DNA of 64,000 nucleotides from NCBI GenBank assembly GCA_018242485.1, contig JAFEBV010000006.1, positions 170,661 through 234,660 of the forward strand, given 5' to 3'. The notes below the pieces were generated by a model. That model worked only from the letters and a program-made list of their open reading frames with translations. It was not told the origin of the DNA and made no database searches. This DNA is from Pseudomonadota bacterium. Its GTDB lineage: Bacteria > Pseudomonadota > Gammaproteobacteria > Xanthomonadales > Xanthomonadaceae. This document shows, piece by piece, positions 33,864 to 43,900 of the stretch. A program made the position numbers and the translations under genes. Positions within the stretch are counted from its first letter, which is position 1, and every line of letters starts with the position of its first letter.

Positions 33864-34340
33864 ATGTCCGTGATTTCCTCCCAAGGCACAGGGTTGTACA
33901 AGTATTTTGTTCCCGTGGTCTGGATTGGGGGAGTCATGGTCATGCTTGCCTTTGTGATAGCTGATGGAATTCGACACGATCCCCGCTTCAGCCCCGTGCC
34001 AGTCATCGGGTTGTTGGGAATGCTCGCTTTCGCGGTTTACGTGATGCGTAAAACCCTTTGGGATCTGATGGATCGGGTGGAGGATCACGGCGAGTTTCTT
34101 CTCGTGCGACGTGGACACATCGAGGATCGAATTCCCATTTCCGACATCATGAACGTCAGTATGAGTCACAACCAAAGCCCAGCCAGGCTCGCATTGCGTC
34201 TGCGCAAGCCGTGTCGCTTGGGCGATGAAGTTGCATTCGTCCCTGCCGGCTCATGGGGAGCGACGCGAACGTTTGCACGTAACCCCGTCGCAGAGGATCT
34301 GCTTGCGCGCGTGGATCGCATGCGCGAGGTGGCGCGATGA
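33864..34340 (+). CDS. Small membrane protein of unknown function, two TM segments
   Basis: 158 residues from ATG 33864, with GGAAG at good spacing; TTG 33849 is an alternative. Two hydrophobic spans are visible at about residues 14-36 ([18 protein letters not shown]) and 45-66 ([16 protein letters not shown]). A soluble C-terminal half follows, with a PH-like beta pattern ([26 protein letters not shown]). I do not recognise the family. Codon and base use look less G+C-rich than the dap neighbours, hinting at later insertion between dapD and the arsC-like gene. Its stop overlaps the next ATG by 4 bases, so it is translationally coupled to it. Confidence 0.7.
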   Translation: MSVISSQGTGLYKYFVPVVWIGGVMVMLAFVIADGIRHDPRFSPVPVIGLLGMLAFAVYVMRKTLWDLMDRVEDHGEFLLVRRGHIEDRIPISDIMNVSMSHNQSPARLALRLRKPCRLGDEVAFVPAGSWGATRTFARNPVAEDLLARVDRMREVAR

Positions 34341-34696
34341 CCACGCTTTACGGCCTTGCCAACTGCGACACCTGCAAGAAGGCGCGCAACTGGCTTACGC
34401 GCTTGGGCATCGCCCACGTCTTCGTCGATTACCGTGCGCAGCGACAGGATGCGGCCACACTGGCCGGCTGGGCGAAGCAGGCCGGCGGCTTCGATGGACT
34501 GGTCAACAAGTCCTCGACGACATGGCGGCAGCTTCCACCCAATCGCAAGACGCCCGGTTCCGATCCGGAGTGGCAGTTGCTGCTCAAGGAATACCCGCAA
34601 CTGATCCGTCGCCCGGTGCTGGTCACCGACGACGGCACGATGACGCAGGGTTTTTCCGACAACGCCTTCAAATTGCGCTTCGGAGTTGGCAAGTGA
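34337..34696 (+). CDS. ArsC/Spx-family protein (YffB-like)
   Basis: 119 residues with a thioredoxin-like ArsC fold. The N-terminal [13 protein letters not shown] carries a CxxC pair, followed by [16 protein letters not shown] near the C-terminus. The family includes glutaredoxin-dependent arsenate reductases and Spx-like regulators. YffB-type members in dapE operons have no proven arsenate role, so the substrate is open. ATG overlaps the upstream stop (ATGA) and its own stop overlaps the dapE GTG (GTGA), so three genes are translationally coupled. Confidence 0.85.
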   Translation: MTTLYGLANCDTCKKARNWLTRLGIAHVFVDYRAQRQDAATLAGWAKQAGGFDGLVNKSSTTWRQLPPNRKTPGSDPEWQLLLKEYPQLIRRPVLVTDDGTMTQGFSDNAFKLRFGVGK

Positions 34697-35871
34697 ACGA
34701 TGTGCTCACGCTGACGCAGGAACTGATCCGCCGGCGCTCGGTGACGCCGGACGATGCCGGCTGCCAGTCGTTGATTTCCGCGCGTCTGGCCCGCGCTGGT
34801 TTTCGCTGCGAGCAACTCGATTTCGGCGCGGTGAAAAACCTCTGGGTCACGCATGGCTCGCTCGATGCGACCAACAAGGGGCCGGTGCTGTGCTTTCTCG
34901 GTCACACCGACGTGGTGCCGCCGGGGCCGAGCGAGGCCTGGGCCAGCGATCCGTTCGTGCCGGAAGTGCGCGATGGCGTGTTGTACGGGCGCGGCGCGGC
35001 GGACATGAAGGGCGGCGTTGCGGCGATGGTGTTCGCGCTGGAAGACTTCGTAGCCGCGCATCCGCAGCATCCGGGCACGCTCGCGCTGCTGCTCACGTCG
35101 GATGAAGAAGGCGACGCCATCGACGGCGTGCGCCGCGTGGCCGAGCATTTCCGCGCGAGCGGGCAGCGCATCGATTACTGCATCACCGGCGAGCCCTCGT
35201 CGATGCAGACGCTGGGCGACCTGATCCGCGTCGGTCGTCGCGGCACCCTCACCGGCACGCTGACGGTGCGCGGCGTGCAGGGTCACGTCGCCTATCCGGA
35301 GCGCGCGCGCAATCCGATCCATGCAGCGCTGCCGGCGCTGACGGAGCTTGCTGCGCGGCGCTGGGATGATGGCTATCCGCTGGATGCGGCGAACCCGGGT
35401 TCGCCGGAAGATTTCCCGCCAAGCAGTCTGCAAATCTCCAACATCCACGCCGGCACCGGCGCCAACAACGTCATTCCCGGAAGTTGCGAGGTCGTCTTCA
35501 ACTTCCGCTACAACCCGCACTGGAGCGCGCAGCGATTGGAATCCGAAGTGCATGCGCTGCTGGATCGCCACGGATTGAGTTACGACCTGCGCTGGCACCG
35601 CGGCGGCGAGCCCTTCCTCACCGCCGACAGCCGCCTGCGCGCGGTGGTGCGCGAAGTGCTGCATGAAACCTGCGGCGTGCTGCCCGTCGAGAGCACCGGC
35701 GGTGGTACCTCGGATGCGCGCTTCATCGCCCCGCTGGGTGCGGAAGTGATCGAGTTCGGGCCAATCAATGCCTCGATCCACAAGATCGACGAACACGTCG
35801 CGGTGACGGATCTGGAACGCTTGCCGGCGATCTTCCGCGCGATCGCAGAGGGCCTGCTGTTGCGTGAGTGA
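34693..35871 (+). CDS. dapE: Succinyl-diaminopimelate desuccinylase
   Basis: 392 residues from GTG 34693 (GTGA overlap with the arsC-like gene). It is a zinc M20 hydrolase that removes succinate from N-succinyl-LL-diaminopimelate in lysine and cell-wall synthesis. Metal and catalytic motifs are [34 protein letters not shown] and near the C-terminus [14 protein letters not shown]. The dimerisation domain is marked by [23 protein letters not shown] and by [14 protein letters not shown]. It completes the succinylase branch together with dapD upstream. Confidence 0.96.
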   Translation: MNDVLTLTQELIRRRSVTPDDAGCQSLISARLARAGFRCEQLDFGAVKNLWVTHGSLDATNKGPVLCFLGHTDVVPPGPSEAWASDPFVPEVRDGVLYGRGAADMKGGVAAMVFALEDFVAAHPQHPGTLALLLTSDEEGDAIDGVRRVAEHFRASGQRIDYCITGEPSSMQTLGDLIRVGRRGTLTGTLTVRGVQGHVAYPERARNPIHAALPALTELAARRWDDGYPLDAANPGSPEDFPPSSLQISNIHAGTGANNVIPGSCEVVFNFRYNPHWSAQRLESEVHALLDRHGLSYDLRWHRGGEPFLTADSRLRAVVREVLHETCGVLPVESTGGGTSDARFIAPLGAEVIEFGPINASIHKIDEHVAVTDLERLPAIFRAIAEGLLLRE

Positions 35872-35874
35872 GGT

Positions 35875-35910
35875 TGCGGCGCGTTGCAGCGCAATGCGCG
35901 CCGCGCCGCA
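35875..35910. terminator. Candidate bidirectional terminator between dapE and the Asp-box gene
   Basis: TGCGGCGCG (35875-35883) pairs perfectly with CGCGCCGCA (35902-35910). The 18-base loop contains further short complementarity. It sits in the 54-base gap between the convergent ends. No clear T-run is present. Confidence 0.35.
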
Positions 35911-35925
35911 GACCCGATCTGGCGG

Positions 35926-37620
35926 TTACGGGATGAAACGGGGCGCTGGCGTTCCCTGATTTGTCGGCGTGTTCCTGTGAATGGCCGCATCGCGACGCTG
36001 GGTCACCTGCGCCAGATTGGCGGACACCTTCTGCAGCAACGCTGCCGATGGCGGTTGCGTGGGCGCGTGCTGCGCGGCGACGGTGGGCGTGCGCGTCATC
36101 AGGCTGAGCATGAAGGCGACGATGGTTTGCGGCGCCGAGAACACGTCGGTGCGGTTGTTGAGGTTGCCGTTGTTGGTCATCACGAAGAATGGCTCGGTGA
36201 TGTTGCCGATGCTGGTCAGGCCCTGATAGTCGCCGAGGAACAGGCCGCGTGCGTTCGGCGCGATGTCCAGATCGAACGGGCCGGCGACGGCGTTCTCGGT
36301 CCAGTTCGCGGCATCGGTGGAGCGGGTCAGCCAGAGTACCGTGGGCAAGGTGTTGGGATTGCCGGTGTCGTAGCGGAAGTCGTAGTAGGTGACGGTGATC
36401 GTGCCGTCGGGACGCACATGGATGGAGGGCTCGAAGGCCTCGGCAGGATCGGCCGGGTTGATCGCGGTCGGAGCCGCCCACGTCGAACCGCCGTCGGGAG
36501 ACATCGTCAATGCGATGGAGTCGCGCGCGCCATTGCTGAAACGGCCGTCGGCCCAGGTGACGAACAGGGTGCCATTGGGCGCGACCGCCATCTGCGGCAG
36601 GTCGGCGCCGTCGCGCACCGGTGCACCGGTTTGCGGATCGCGCGCGCCGACCGCGAACAGATCGGCGACCTTGATCGCGCCGGACCACGTCGCGCCCTGA
36701 TCGGTCGAACGCACGATCATCGCCTCGGCGGATTGCTGGTTGTTGGGCAGGTAGTTGATCTGCGTGAACAGATCCACCAGCGTGCCGTTGGGCAGCACCA
36801 CGATCTCGTTGCCGAGGGTCTGCGCGTTCGCGCCGGGGTCGAAGATGGTCTGCGCAGGCGCCCATGTGGTGCCGGCGTCGGTGCTGCGGGCGAAGGTGGC
36901 CGGCGCTTCATTGGTGTTGGCCGGGCCGCGATCCCAAACCGCGTAGACCAGATTCTGGTTGGTCGGATCGGCGGTGATGGAGTCCTTGTCGTTGGAGTAG
37001 GCCGCGCCATCGACGATCAGCGTCGACGGGTTCTGCCACGTCTTGCCGCCGTCGAGCGAACGGGAGGCGAGGATCGCGCTGTTGGTGCCGCCGGGCACCG
37101 CCGCGCCAAAGGACAGGCCGGAGGCAAACACGATGCCGGTCGGGCCGATGCTCACCCACGGGTCGGAGACGATGGGGTAGTCGCCACCGTTGGCGATGGT
37201 GCCGCCGCCGCACAGCGAGAACGGCAGCGGGGTGCGCGCCCAGCTCTTGCCGGCATCGAAGCTGGCCGCGCTCATCAGCCCGCGCGAACCGCCGCCGGAC
37301 CAGCGATCCTGCTGCCAGACGCCGACGAGGTGGTTCATGTTCAGCGGATCGACCGCCACATAGGGTTCGACCTTGGAATTGATGTACAAGGTGCCGTTGG
37401 AAGGGTTGCCGTCGCAGCCGTTGACGAACGGGGTTGGACCCGACACGAGGTACAGCGTGTTGGCGATCGGAGGTGGGGGCGGTGGTGGAGGCGGCGTGCC
37501 GCCGCCACCGTCGCCGATGCTGACGGATCCGCCGCTGCCGCCACAGCCCGCCAGTGTGGCCATGATCATGGCGATCAGGAATCGGGGCAGGGCGCGTGTC
37601 GGCAGATTGGGCTTGGTCAT
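35926..37620 (-). CDS. Asp-box (sialidase-like) lipoprotein
   Basis: 564 residues from ATG 37620. The lipobox MATLAGC gives lipidated Cys26, then a Gly and poly-Pro linker (about 40-51). The body is a beta-propeller-like domain with five Asp boxes: SFDAGKSW, SLDGGKTW, STDAGTTW, STDQGATW and SPDGGSTW. Such folds occur in sialidases and other glycan-binding or hydrolysing proteins. The Arg triad of true sialidases is not evident, so no enzymatic claim is made. A surface lipoprotein role is likely. It lies 78 bases downstream of the acylase gene in the same orientation. Confidence 0.8.
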   Translation of the reverse strand: MTKPNLPTRALPRFLIAMIMATLAGCGGSGGSVSIGDGGGGTPPPPPPPPPIANTLYLVSGPTPFVNGCDGNPSNGTLYINSKVEPYVAVDPLNMNHLVGVWQQDRWSGGGSRGLMSAASFDAGKSWARTPLPFSLCGGGTIANGGDYPIVSDPWVSIGPTGIVFASGLSFGAAVPGGTNSAILASRSLDGGKTWQNPSTLIVDGAAYSNDKDSITADPTNQNLVYAVWDRGPANTNEAPATFARSTDAGTTWAPAQTIFDPGANAQTLGNEIVVLPNGTLVDLFTQINYLPNNQQSAEAMIVRSTDQGATWSGAIKVADLFAVGARDPQTGAPVRDGADLPQMAVAPNGTLFVTWADGRFSNGARDSIALTMSPDGGSTWAAPTAINPADPAEAFEPSIHVRPDGTITVTYYDFRYDTGNPNTLPTVLWLTRSTDAANWTENAVAGPFDLDIAPNARGLFLGDYQGLTSIGNITEPFFVMTNNGNLNNRTDVFSAPQTIVAFMLSLMTRTPTVAAQHAPTQPPSAALLQKVSANLAQVTQRRDAAIHRNTPTNQGTPAPRFIP

Positions 37621-37698
37621 GGCCGGTTCCCGGGATAGTGGGGTCGCTGGCAGGCTAGCGGATGATGCGCGCGTTTGTACTCTGGCAGAAACGCCCAT

Positions 37699-40182
37699 TC
37701 AGCGTGCAGGCAGCAAACGCAGTGTGTGTGTAGGCGGGCCCGGCAGGAACGGCGTCGGCTTGCCGCGCACCCAGGCTTCGTGTCCCGCACCCCAGAACGG
37801 CGAGAGCGGGTTGCCGCTTTGTCCGCCGGGCGTTTCGATGATGCCGTCAGCTTCGTGACCGGGTGCGATCACCATGCGTTCGGATTCGCCGAACGCAGGC
37901 GCGGCCACGCGCGGCATGTTGGTATCGCCGGGTAGTTCGTCGGGTGGCATGCACAGCCAGCGCTTGAACAATGCCGGCAACGCCTGCGCGAGCGGGTGGC
38001 AGATCGCTGCGGTGTTGCGCTCGCCCCAGCGGCGCTGCGGCAGCGATCCCTTGGCGGACAGATCGTCGCGCACATGCACGGCGGCGTCCTCGAACAAGGT
38101 ATCCCATCCGTGCGTGCCGTGGCACAACGTCGCATCCGCTGCCGCCGCATCGGTGCACTGCGCAAAGCGACGCGACAGCAGGTGCGCCGGACGTTGCGTC
38201 ACCAGCGGCCACGCCACCCCTTCCAGTTGCGGCAAGTCGGGCATGATGAAGTCCTTGCCCAGCGCGACTTCCGCCGGTGCCAGCAGGCCATCGCGAATGC
38301 GCGAAAGCACGTCCAGCCGCCATGCGCGCACGAGGCGATAACTCACCGATGACGGATCGGCGCGACCGTTCCAATGCGCGGCCGCGCTCGCCAGCTCGCG
38401 CAGCGCCGGCGTGTTCGCGCGCACGGCTTCGCCCTGTAGCAGCTTCCACCAGCGTTGCAGGAACACCGCGCGGTCGTCGAGTTGGATCGCCAGCAGATCT
38501 TTTTCGGTGAAACGATCCTTGGCCATCAGATCGTTACGCAGTTGCTGCGCACGCGCGCCCAGCGCGTAACCACCGTCGCCGATGATCGACAGATCGGTGC
38601 CGTCGGTGACGCGGTTGTTGGCCGACCACAGGCGATGGCTGGGTGGATCGATGATCGATGGATTGCGTTCGCGCCAAGCCGGTGCGAGGGGCGTGGCCGC
38701 CGCACAGGTGGGTTCATTCGTCGTGGAAGTTGGCGTGGCGATGGAGGGTGTGGCGAGCTGCGCCGCCAGTGAACGCGCGCAAGCCGATACCGGAACCTGC
38801 GGAATGCGCCCGCCGATCGTCCACGCGATGCGCCCGGAGCGATCGCCGAGCACCACGTTCTGCGCCGGGATGCCGGCGTGGTTGGCGACCGCGATGCCGT
38901 CTTCGAGATTGCCCGCATCGGCCATCGCCAGCGCGCCCAGCGTCAGCGATCCGGGACGATGCGCCACCCAGGTCTGCGCCAGCGGCGCGTCGGCGCCGGC
39001 GAGGTCGGGGCGACGCAAGCCATCGGTCGATTCCACGACCTTCAGGATCACGTCGGGTTGACCCTTCACGCGAATGATTTCGTCGAACGTGCGCTCGCCG
39101 GTGGTGTTTCGCTTGCAGGGGCGCGTATCTGCCGCATCGCAATCGCGCACCCAGCCCAGCCAGGCGCCATAGCTGTTGGTGAACCCCCACGCTACATGCG
39201 TGTTGCTGCCCACGATCACGCCCGGGACACCCGGTAGGGTGAAGCCGCTGACATCGACCTTGCCATCGGGAGCTTTTGCATCGGGATACAGCAGACGCGC
39301 GCGAAACCAGATGTCGGGCACGCGCAGACCCAGATGCATGTCGTCGGCGACGATGGCGCGACGGTCCTTCGTGAGTGCGCCCGACACCGCGAAGTTGTTG
39401 CTGCCCGGTGCCATCGGTTCGGCAAGATTTCTCGCCGTGACGGTATCGGGCATCGGCAGCTTGCGCAGGTCGAGCGCGGTCGCATCGGGCAGGCTGGCAT
39501 CGCCGCGCGCGGGGCCTTCCATCGGCGCATCCCAACTCGTGCCATCGCGGGCGAGCAGCAACCACAATGCGGGAGGAACGACCTGCTTGATTCGCCACAG
39601 CGCCAGTTCGCGTTCGTTGTCGCCGCCTTGAAGATCGAAATACATCGCGTAACCAACCAGCAGCGTGTCCTCCTGCCGCCACGGCTGCGGCTGCACGCCC
39701 AGCAACAGATAGGGCCATGGGCGTACATTGAGATCGTGCAGCCCGGCATTGACGCCATCGGCATACGCCTGCAACGGTGCCATCTGCTCGCCAGCGATCG
39801 CCGCCATGTGCGCTTCGACCAGCGCGCGAAAACGGTGGATCCGATGCGCCTTGTCCACATCCAGCGTCGCCGGGCCGATCAGCTCCGACAACTCGCCGGC
39901 CGCCGATCGGCGCATCAGATCCATCTCGAAATAGCGCTCCTGCGCGTGCACGTAGCCGAGCGCGCGCAGGGCGTCGAGTTCATTGGCGGCGTGGATGGTC
40001 ACCGCGCCCAGCGCATCGCGTTCCACCGTCACCGGTGCGGACAGGCCGGGCAGGGCATGGGTGCCATCCAGCTGCGAGAGACTGCCGCGCAGCAGCCACC
40101 AGCCGGTACCGACCGCGGCCGCAATCAATATCGGCATCGCCACCAGCAGAGCGAGCGCGCTGCGTTTGAGCCATCGAGCCAT
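37699..40182 (-). CDS. Penicillin acylase-family Ntn hydrolase
   Basis: 827 residues. One N-terminal membrane or signal span (LALLVAMPILIAAAVGTGWWLL) directs export. The alpha-chain region contains VTIHAANELDALRALGYVHAQERYFEMDLMRR, the typical family entry. Autocatalytic processing is expected before Ser261 in PGSNNFAVSG, which becomes the N-terminal nucleophile. The beta-chain landmarks GLRVPDIWFRARL, LPGVPGVIVGSNTHVAWGFTN and HRLWSANNRV follow. The family hydrolyses amide bonds in beta-lactams, acyl-homoserine lactones or other N-acyl substrates; the substrate here is unknown. Periplasmic. Confidence 0.9.
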   Translation of the reverse strand: MARWLKRSALALLVAMPILIAAAVGTGWWLLRGSLSQLDGTHALPGLSAPVTVERDALGAVTIHAANELDALRALGYVHAQERYFEMDLMRRSAAGELSELIGPATLDVDKAHRIHRFRALVEAHMAAIAGEQMAPLQAYADGVNAGLHDLNVRPWPYLLLGVQPQPWRQEDTLLVGYAMYFDLQGGDNERELALWRIKQVVPPALWLLLARDGTSWDAPMEGPARGDASLPDATALDLRKLPMPDTVTARNLAEPMAPGSNNFAVSGALTKDRRAIVADDMHLGLRVPDIWFRARLLYPDAKAPDGKVDVSGFTLPGVPGVIVGSNTHVAWGFTNSYGAWLGWVRDCDAADTRPCKRNTTGERTFDEIIRVKGQPDVILKVVESTDGLRRPDLAGADAPLAQTWVAHRPGSLTLGALAMADAGNLEDGIAVANHAGIPAQNVVLGDRSGRIAWTIGGRIPQVPVSACARSLAAQLATPSIATPTSTTNEPTCAAATPLAPAWRERNPSIIDPPSHRLWSANNRVTDGTDLSIIGDGGYALGARAQQLRNDLMAKDRFTEKDLLAIQLDDRAVFLQRWWKLLQGEAVRANTPALRELASAAAHWNGRADPSSVSYRLVRAWRLDVLSRIRDGLLAPAEVALGKDFIMPDLPQLEGVAWPLVTQRPAHLLSRRFAQCTDAAAADATLCHGTHGWDTLFEDAAVHVRDDLSAKGSLPQRRWGERNTAAICHPLAQALPALFKRWLCMPPDELPGDTNMPRVAAPAFGESERMVIAPGHEADGIIETPGGQSGNPLSPFWGAGHEAWVRGKPTPFLPGPPTHTLRLLPAR

Positions 40183-40338
40183 GCGAGCCTCCCCAAGGTC
40201 GCAGCGTAACGGAATAGGGGTGCATCATTGCGATCTTGCAGGCTCCGTCACGCCCTGTGCTCGTGCGTTCATGGGTTTTCGGCGACAATATGCGGCTCGC
40301 CAGCCGGCGGGTGGATATCATTTCAAGGTGGTGACGGA

Positions 40339-42060
40339 ATGGAAAAGCGTGATTTCTCCTCGGGCGATCGCCTGTTGTTGTTGTCCGTGTTCGCGATCGT
40401 GATCGGTGGAATCAGCTCGCTCGGCGCGTGGGTGTTGCTGGCGATGATCCGTTTCTTCACCAACCTGTTTTTTTACCAGACGTTCTCCGTCGCCCTGCGC
40501 TCGCCCGCGGACAATCACCTGGGGTTGTGGGTGATCCTCGTGCCGGCGATCGGCGGCTTGATCGTCGGCCTGATGGCACGCTACGGCAGCGAGCAGATCC
40601 GTGGCCACGGCATCCCCGAGGCGCTGGAGTCGATCCTGTTCGGCAAGAGCCTGATGTCGCCGAAGGTGGCGGTGATCAAGCCGCTGTCTTCGGGCGTGGT
40701 GATCGGCAGCGGCGGGCCGTTCGGTGCCGAGGGGCCGATCATCATGACCGGCGGCGCGGCCGCTTCGCTGCTCGCGCAGGCCTTCCACCTGACCTCGGCC
40801 GAGCGCAAGGCGCTGCTGGTCGCCGGTGCCTGCGCCGGCATGACCGCGGTGTTCGGCACGCCGGTCGCCGCGGTGCTGCTGGCCGTGGAATTGCTGTTGT
40901 TCGAATTGCGCCCGCGCAGCCTGCTGCCGGTGATCCTCGCCTGCGCGGTGGCCGGTTTCCTGCGCCCGTTGTGGAGCGATTACGGCCTGCTGTTTCCGCT
41001 GTCTTTCGCGCCCACTTCGGCATGGGCGATGGCTTCGTGCGTGATCGCCGGACTGGCCGCTGGATTGTTGTCGCTGACCATGACCTACGTGCTGTATTTC
41101 GTCGAGGATGGTTTCGCCAAGCTGCCGGTGCACTGGATGTGGTGGCCGGCGATCGGCGGTTTGCTGGTCGGCATCGGCGGCTACTTCGAGCCGCGCGCGC
41201 TGGGTGTGGGCTACGACGTGATCGGCGACCTGCTCAACCAGCACCTCGTGCTGTCGGCGGTGATCGCGCTGGTGCTGGTGAAGGCGATCATCTGGATACT
41301 CGCGCTGGGCTCGGGTACTTCCGGTGGCGTGCTCGCACCCTTGCTGATGATCGGCGCGGGGCTGGGTTGCGCGCTGGGTTACGTGCTGCCTGGCGGCGAT
41401 CCGGGATTGTGGGCGCTGGTGTGCATGTCGGCCACGCTCGGCGGCACCATGCGCGCGCCGCTGACCGCGGTGGTGTTCGCCTTCGGCCTGACCCACGATG
41501 CCGACGCGATGCTGCCGGTGCTGCTCGGCAGCGCGGTGGCGTACGGCCTGACGGTGGTGGCGATGCCGCGATCGATCCTCACCGAAAAAATCGCCCGCCG
41601 CGGCCGCCACGTCTATCGCGAATACGGCGTGGATCCGCTGGAGCAGCAATTCGTCTCCGACGTGATGACCACGCAGATCAAATCAGTGGATGCGCAAACG
41701 CCGGTTCGCGTCGTCACCGACCGTTATTTCGGATCCGCGCAAACGCAGCGCGCCTACCCGGTGGTGGCCGGCGACATGTTCGTCGGCATGGTGGATCGAG
41801 CGCGTCTGGCAACGTGCCCGGTGGATCGACAGGATCGCCCGGTCGGTGATCTGTTCGTGGGCGAAACCGTGGAATATGCCTTGCCGGTGGAAACCTGTCG
41901 CGCAGTGGCGGCGCGCCTGACTTCGCTCGGGCTGGAGCGCTTGCCGGTGGTCGATCAGATCGGTTCGCTGCGCCTGGTCGGCATCGTCAGCCGCAGCGAC
42001 CTGCTGCGCCCAACGCGCCAGCTCTACGAAGACGAGAACATGCGCGAGAAATTCCTCTGA
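40339..42060 (+). CDS. CLC-type chloride channel/antiporter with CBS domains
   Basis: 573 residues from ATG 40339. The frame is open to 40228, but an AGGTGG ribosome site supports this start. The CLC core (about 10-430) has many membrane spans. Ion-path motifs are GSGGPFGAEGPIIMTGG, with the gating-type Glu kept in GAEGP, and ALGSGTSGGVLAPLLMIGAGLG. Two C-terminal CBS motifs follow (about 450-560): VSDVMTTQIKSVDAQTPVRVVTD and LERLPVVDQIGSLRLVGIVSRSDLL. CBS domains usually tune transport by nucleotide binding. Channel versus exchanger mode cannot be fixed here. Transcribed just upstream of acpP. Confidence 0.93.
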   Translation: MEKRDFSSGDRLLLLSVFAIVIGGISSLGAWVLLAMIRFFTNLFFYQTFSVALRSPADNHLGLWVILVPAIGGLIVGLMARYGSEQIRGHGIPEALESILFGKSLMSPKVAVIKPLSSGVVIGSGGPFGAEGPIIMTGGAAASLLAQAFHLTSAERKALLVAGACAGMTAVFGTPVAAVLLAVELLLFELRPRSLLPVILACAVAGFLRPLWSDYGLLFPLSFAPTSAWAMASCVIAGLAAGLLSLTMTYVLYFVEDGFAKLPVHWMWWPAIGGLLVGIGGYFEPRALGVGYDVIGDLLNQHLVLSAVIALVLVKAIIWILALGSGTSGGVLAPLLMIGAGLGCALGYVLPGGDPGLWALVCMSATLGGTMRAPLTAVVFAFGLTHDADAMLPVLLGSAVAYGLTVVAMPRSILTEKIARRGRHVYREYGVDPLEQQFVSDVMTTQIKSVDAQTPVRVVTDRYFGSAQTQRAYPVVAGDMFVGMVDRARLATCPVDRQDRPVGDLFVGETVEYALPVETCRAVAARLTSLGLERLPVVDQIGSLRLVGIVSRSDLLRPTRQLYEDENMREKFL

Positions 42061-42112
42061 AACACCGCTGGCGGCATGACCGCTTCTTCTGTCCTCCGCC
42101 CGCCGTCCTCTG

Positions 42113-42118
42113 TACAAT
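42113..42118 (+). promoter_or_regulatory. Possible -10 box upstream of acpP
   Basis: TACAAT lies 49 bases before the acpP ATG. No convincing -35 sequence is seen 16-18 bases upstream, so this is tentative. Confidence 0.3.
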
Positions 42119-42166
42119 GTGCCGCCCCGCCGCCAAGGCGGTATCCAGACCAACCGAGGTTCACTT

Positions 42167-42406
42167 ATGAGCACCATCGAAGAGCGCGTGAAGAAAATCG
42201 TCGTCGAGCAGCTGGGCGTGAAGGAAGAGGATGTCACCAACAACGCCTCGTTCGTGGACGACCTCGGCGCGGATTCGCTCGATACCGTCGAGCTGGTGAT
42301 GGCGCTGGAGCAGGAGTTCGAGTGCGAGATTCCGGACGAGGAAGCCGAGAAGATCACCAACGTGCAGCATGCCATCGACTACGTGAAGGCGCACGTCAAG
42401 GCCTGA
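42167..42406 (+). CDS. acpP: Acyl carrier protein
   Basis: 79 residues from ATG 42167 with GAGG upstream. It is small, acidic and four-helical. The DSL motif in [16 protein letters not shown] places the phosphopantetheine-bearing Ser at residue 37. It carries growing fatty-acyl chains in the cytosol. fabF follows, the usual partner order. A terminator-like hairpin lies in the intervening gap, as expected for a highly expressed acpP. Confidence 0.98.
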   Translation: MSTIEERVKKIVVEQLGVKEEDVTNNASFVDDLGADSLDTVELVMALEQEFECEIPDEEAEKITNVQHAIDYVKAHVKA

Positions 42407-42504
42407 GATTCGCTGCCGATCACGGACGGGATTGGTCAGCGGTCGCAATCGAACGGGTCGATGGTCGGGCTCAGCGCTATGGCTGCATCGACTTGAAACC
42501 ATCC

Positions 42505-42530
42505 GGGGCCGCGCATCGCGGCCCCGCGTG
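42505..42530 (+). terminator. Hairpin terminator or attenuator after acpP
   Basis: GGGGCCGCG and CGCGGCCCC form a 9-bp perfect stem with loop CAT (42505-42525), followed by GCGTGTTTGTG. The T-content is modest, so partial readthrough into fabF is likely. Confidence 0.6.
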
Positions 42531-42581
42531 TTTGTGCGGTAACCCAACGTCTTGCGCGCACGGCGCGCGGTGGAGCAGCAG

Positions 42582-43820
42582 ATGAATCAACGTCGCGTCG
42601 TGGTCACGGGCATGGGCATCGTTTCGCCGGTCGGCAACGATCTGGCCAGCGCCTGGGACAGCATCGTCAACGGTCGTTCCGGCATCGGCCCGATCACCCA
42701 TTTCGACACCACCGGTTACACCACCACCATCGCCGGCGAAGTGCGCGGCTTCGATCCGCTCGCCCACGTGCCGCCCAAGGACGTGAAGAAGATGGATCCG
42801 TTCATCCACTACGGCGTCGCCGCCGGGATGGACGCGATGGCCGATGCCGGGCTGGAAGTCACCGATGCCAATGCCGAACGCATCGGCGTCATCATCGGTT
42901 CGGGCATCGGCGGCATCGCCGGCATCGAGCGCACCACGATCGCCTTGCACGAGGGTGGGCCGCGCAAGATTTCGCCGTTCTATGTGCCATCGACCATCAT
43001 CAACATGGTTTCCGGCCACCTGTGTATCCTCAAGGGCATCAAGGGGCCGAACTTCTCTGCGGTCAGCGCCTGTGCGACCTCCAACCACAGCATCGGCACC
43101 GCGATGCGCCTGATCCAGCACGGTGATGCGGACGTGATGATCGCCGGCGGCGCCGAGTACGGCGCATCGCCGACTTCGGTCGGCGGCTTTTGCGCGATGA
43201 AGGCGATGTCCACCCGCAACGACGACCCCACCCGTGCCAGCCGTCCGTGGGACAAGGATCGTGACGGTTTCGTGCTCGGCGATGGCGCCGGCATCCTCGT
43301 GCTGGAGGAATACGAACACGCCAAGGCGCGCGGCGCGCGCATCTATTGCGAGTTGGCTGGCTTCGGCGCAAGTTCGGATGCCTTCCACATGACCGCGCCG
43401 GCCGAGGACGGTGAGGGAGCGGCGCGCTGCATGACGATCGCGTTGCGCGATGCGGGCATCGCCGCCGATGCGGTGGACTACGTCAACGCGCACGGCACCT
43501 CCACGCCGTTGGGCGATCTGGCCGAAACCCGCGCGCTCAAGCGCGCGCTCGGCGACCATGCGTACAAGACCATGGTCAGCTCGACCAAATCGATGACCGG
43601 CCACCTGCTCGGCGCGGCCGGCGGCATCGAGGCCATCTTCAGCGTGCTCGCCCTGCACCACGGCGTGATCCCGCCGACGATCAACCTCGACCACCCGGGC
43701 GAGGGTTGCGATCTCGACTACGTGCCGAACGTGGCACGCGAAAAGAAAACCAAGGTCGTGGTGTCGAATGGTTTCGGCTTCGGTGGCACCAACGGAACTC
43801 TGGTGTTCCGCTCGATCTGA
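42582..43820 (+). CDS. fabF: 3-oxoacyl-[acyl-carrier-protein] synthase II
   Basis: 412 residues from ATG 42582 with GGAG upstream. It condenses malonyl-ACP with acyl-ACP in fatty-acid elongation, including the cis-vaccenate step. The Cys-His-His triad is visible: Cys164 in [11 protein letters not shown], His in [12 protein letters not shown] and His in [15 protein letters not shown]. The start [15 protein letters not shown] and end [15 protein letters not shown] are typical of the family. It is intact and of usual length. It follows acpP and precedes pabB, a common Xanthomonadales order. Confidence 0.97.
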   Translation: MNQRRVVVTGMGIVSPVGNDLASAWDSIVNGRSGIGPITHFDTTGYTTTIAGEVRGFDPLAHVPPKDVKKMDPFIHYGVAAGMDAMADAGLEVTDANAERIGVIIGSGIGGIAGIERTTIALHEGGPRKISPFYVPSTIINMVSGHLCILKGIKGPNFSAVSACATSNHSIGTAMRLIQHGDADVMIAGGAEYGASPTSVGGFCAMKAMSTRNDDPTRASRPWDKDRDGFVLGDGAGILVLEEYEHAKARGARIYCELAGFGASSDAFHMTAPAEDGEGAARCMTIALRDAGIAADAVDYVNAHGTSTPLGDLAETRALKRALGDHAYKTMVSSTKSMTGHLLGAAGGIEAIFSVLALHHGVIPPTINLDHPGEGCDLDYVPNVAREKKTKVVVSNGFGFGGTNGTLVFRSI

Positions 43821-43900
43821 GCGCGCTGACCTGAGCGTGTCGACGTACCGGGCTCGAACTGGCGACGTGTCGCAGTGTGGTCGATGACGTACCTCGCGCG

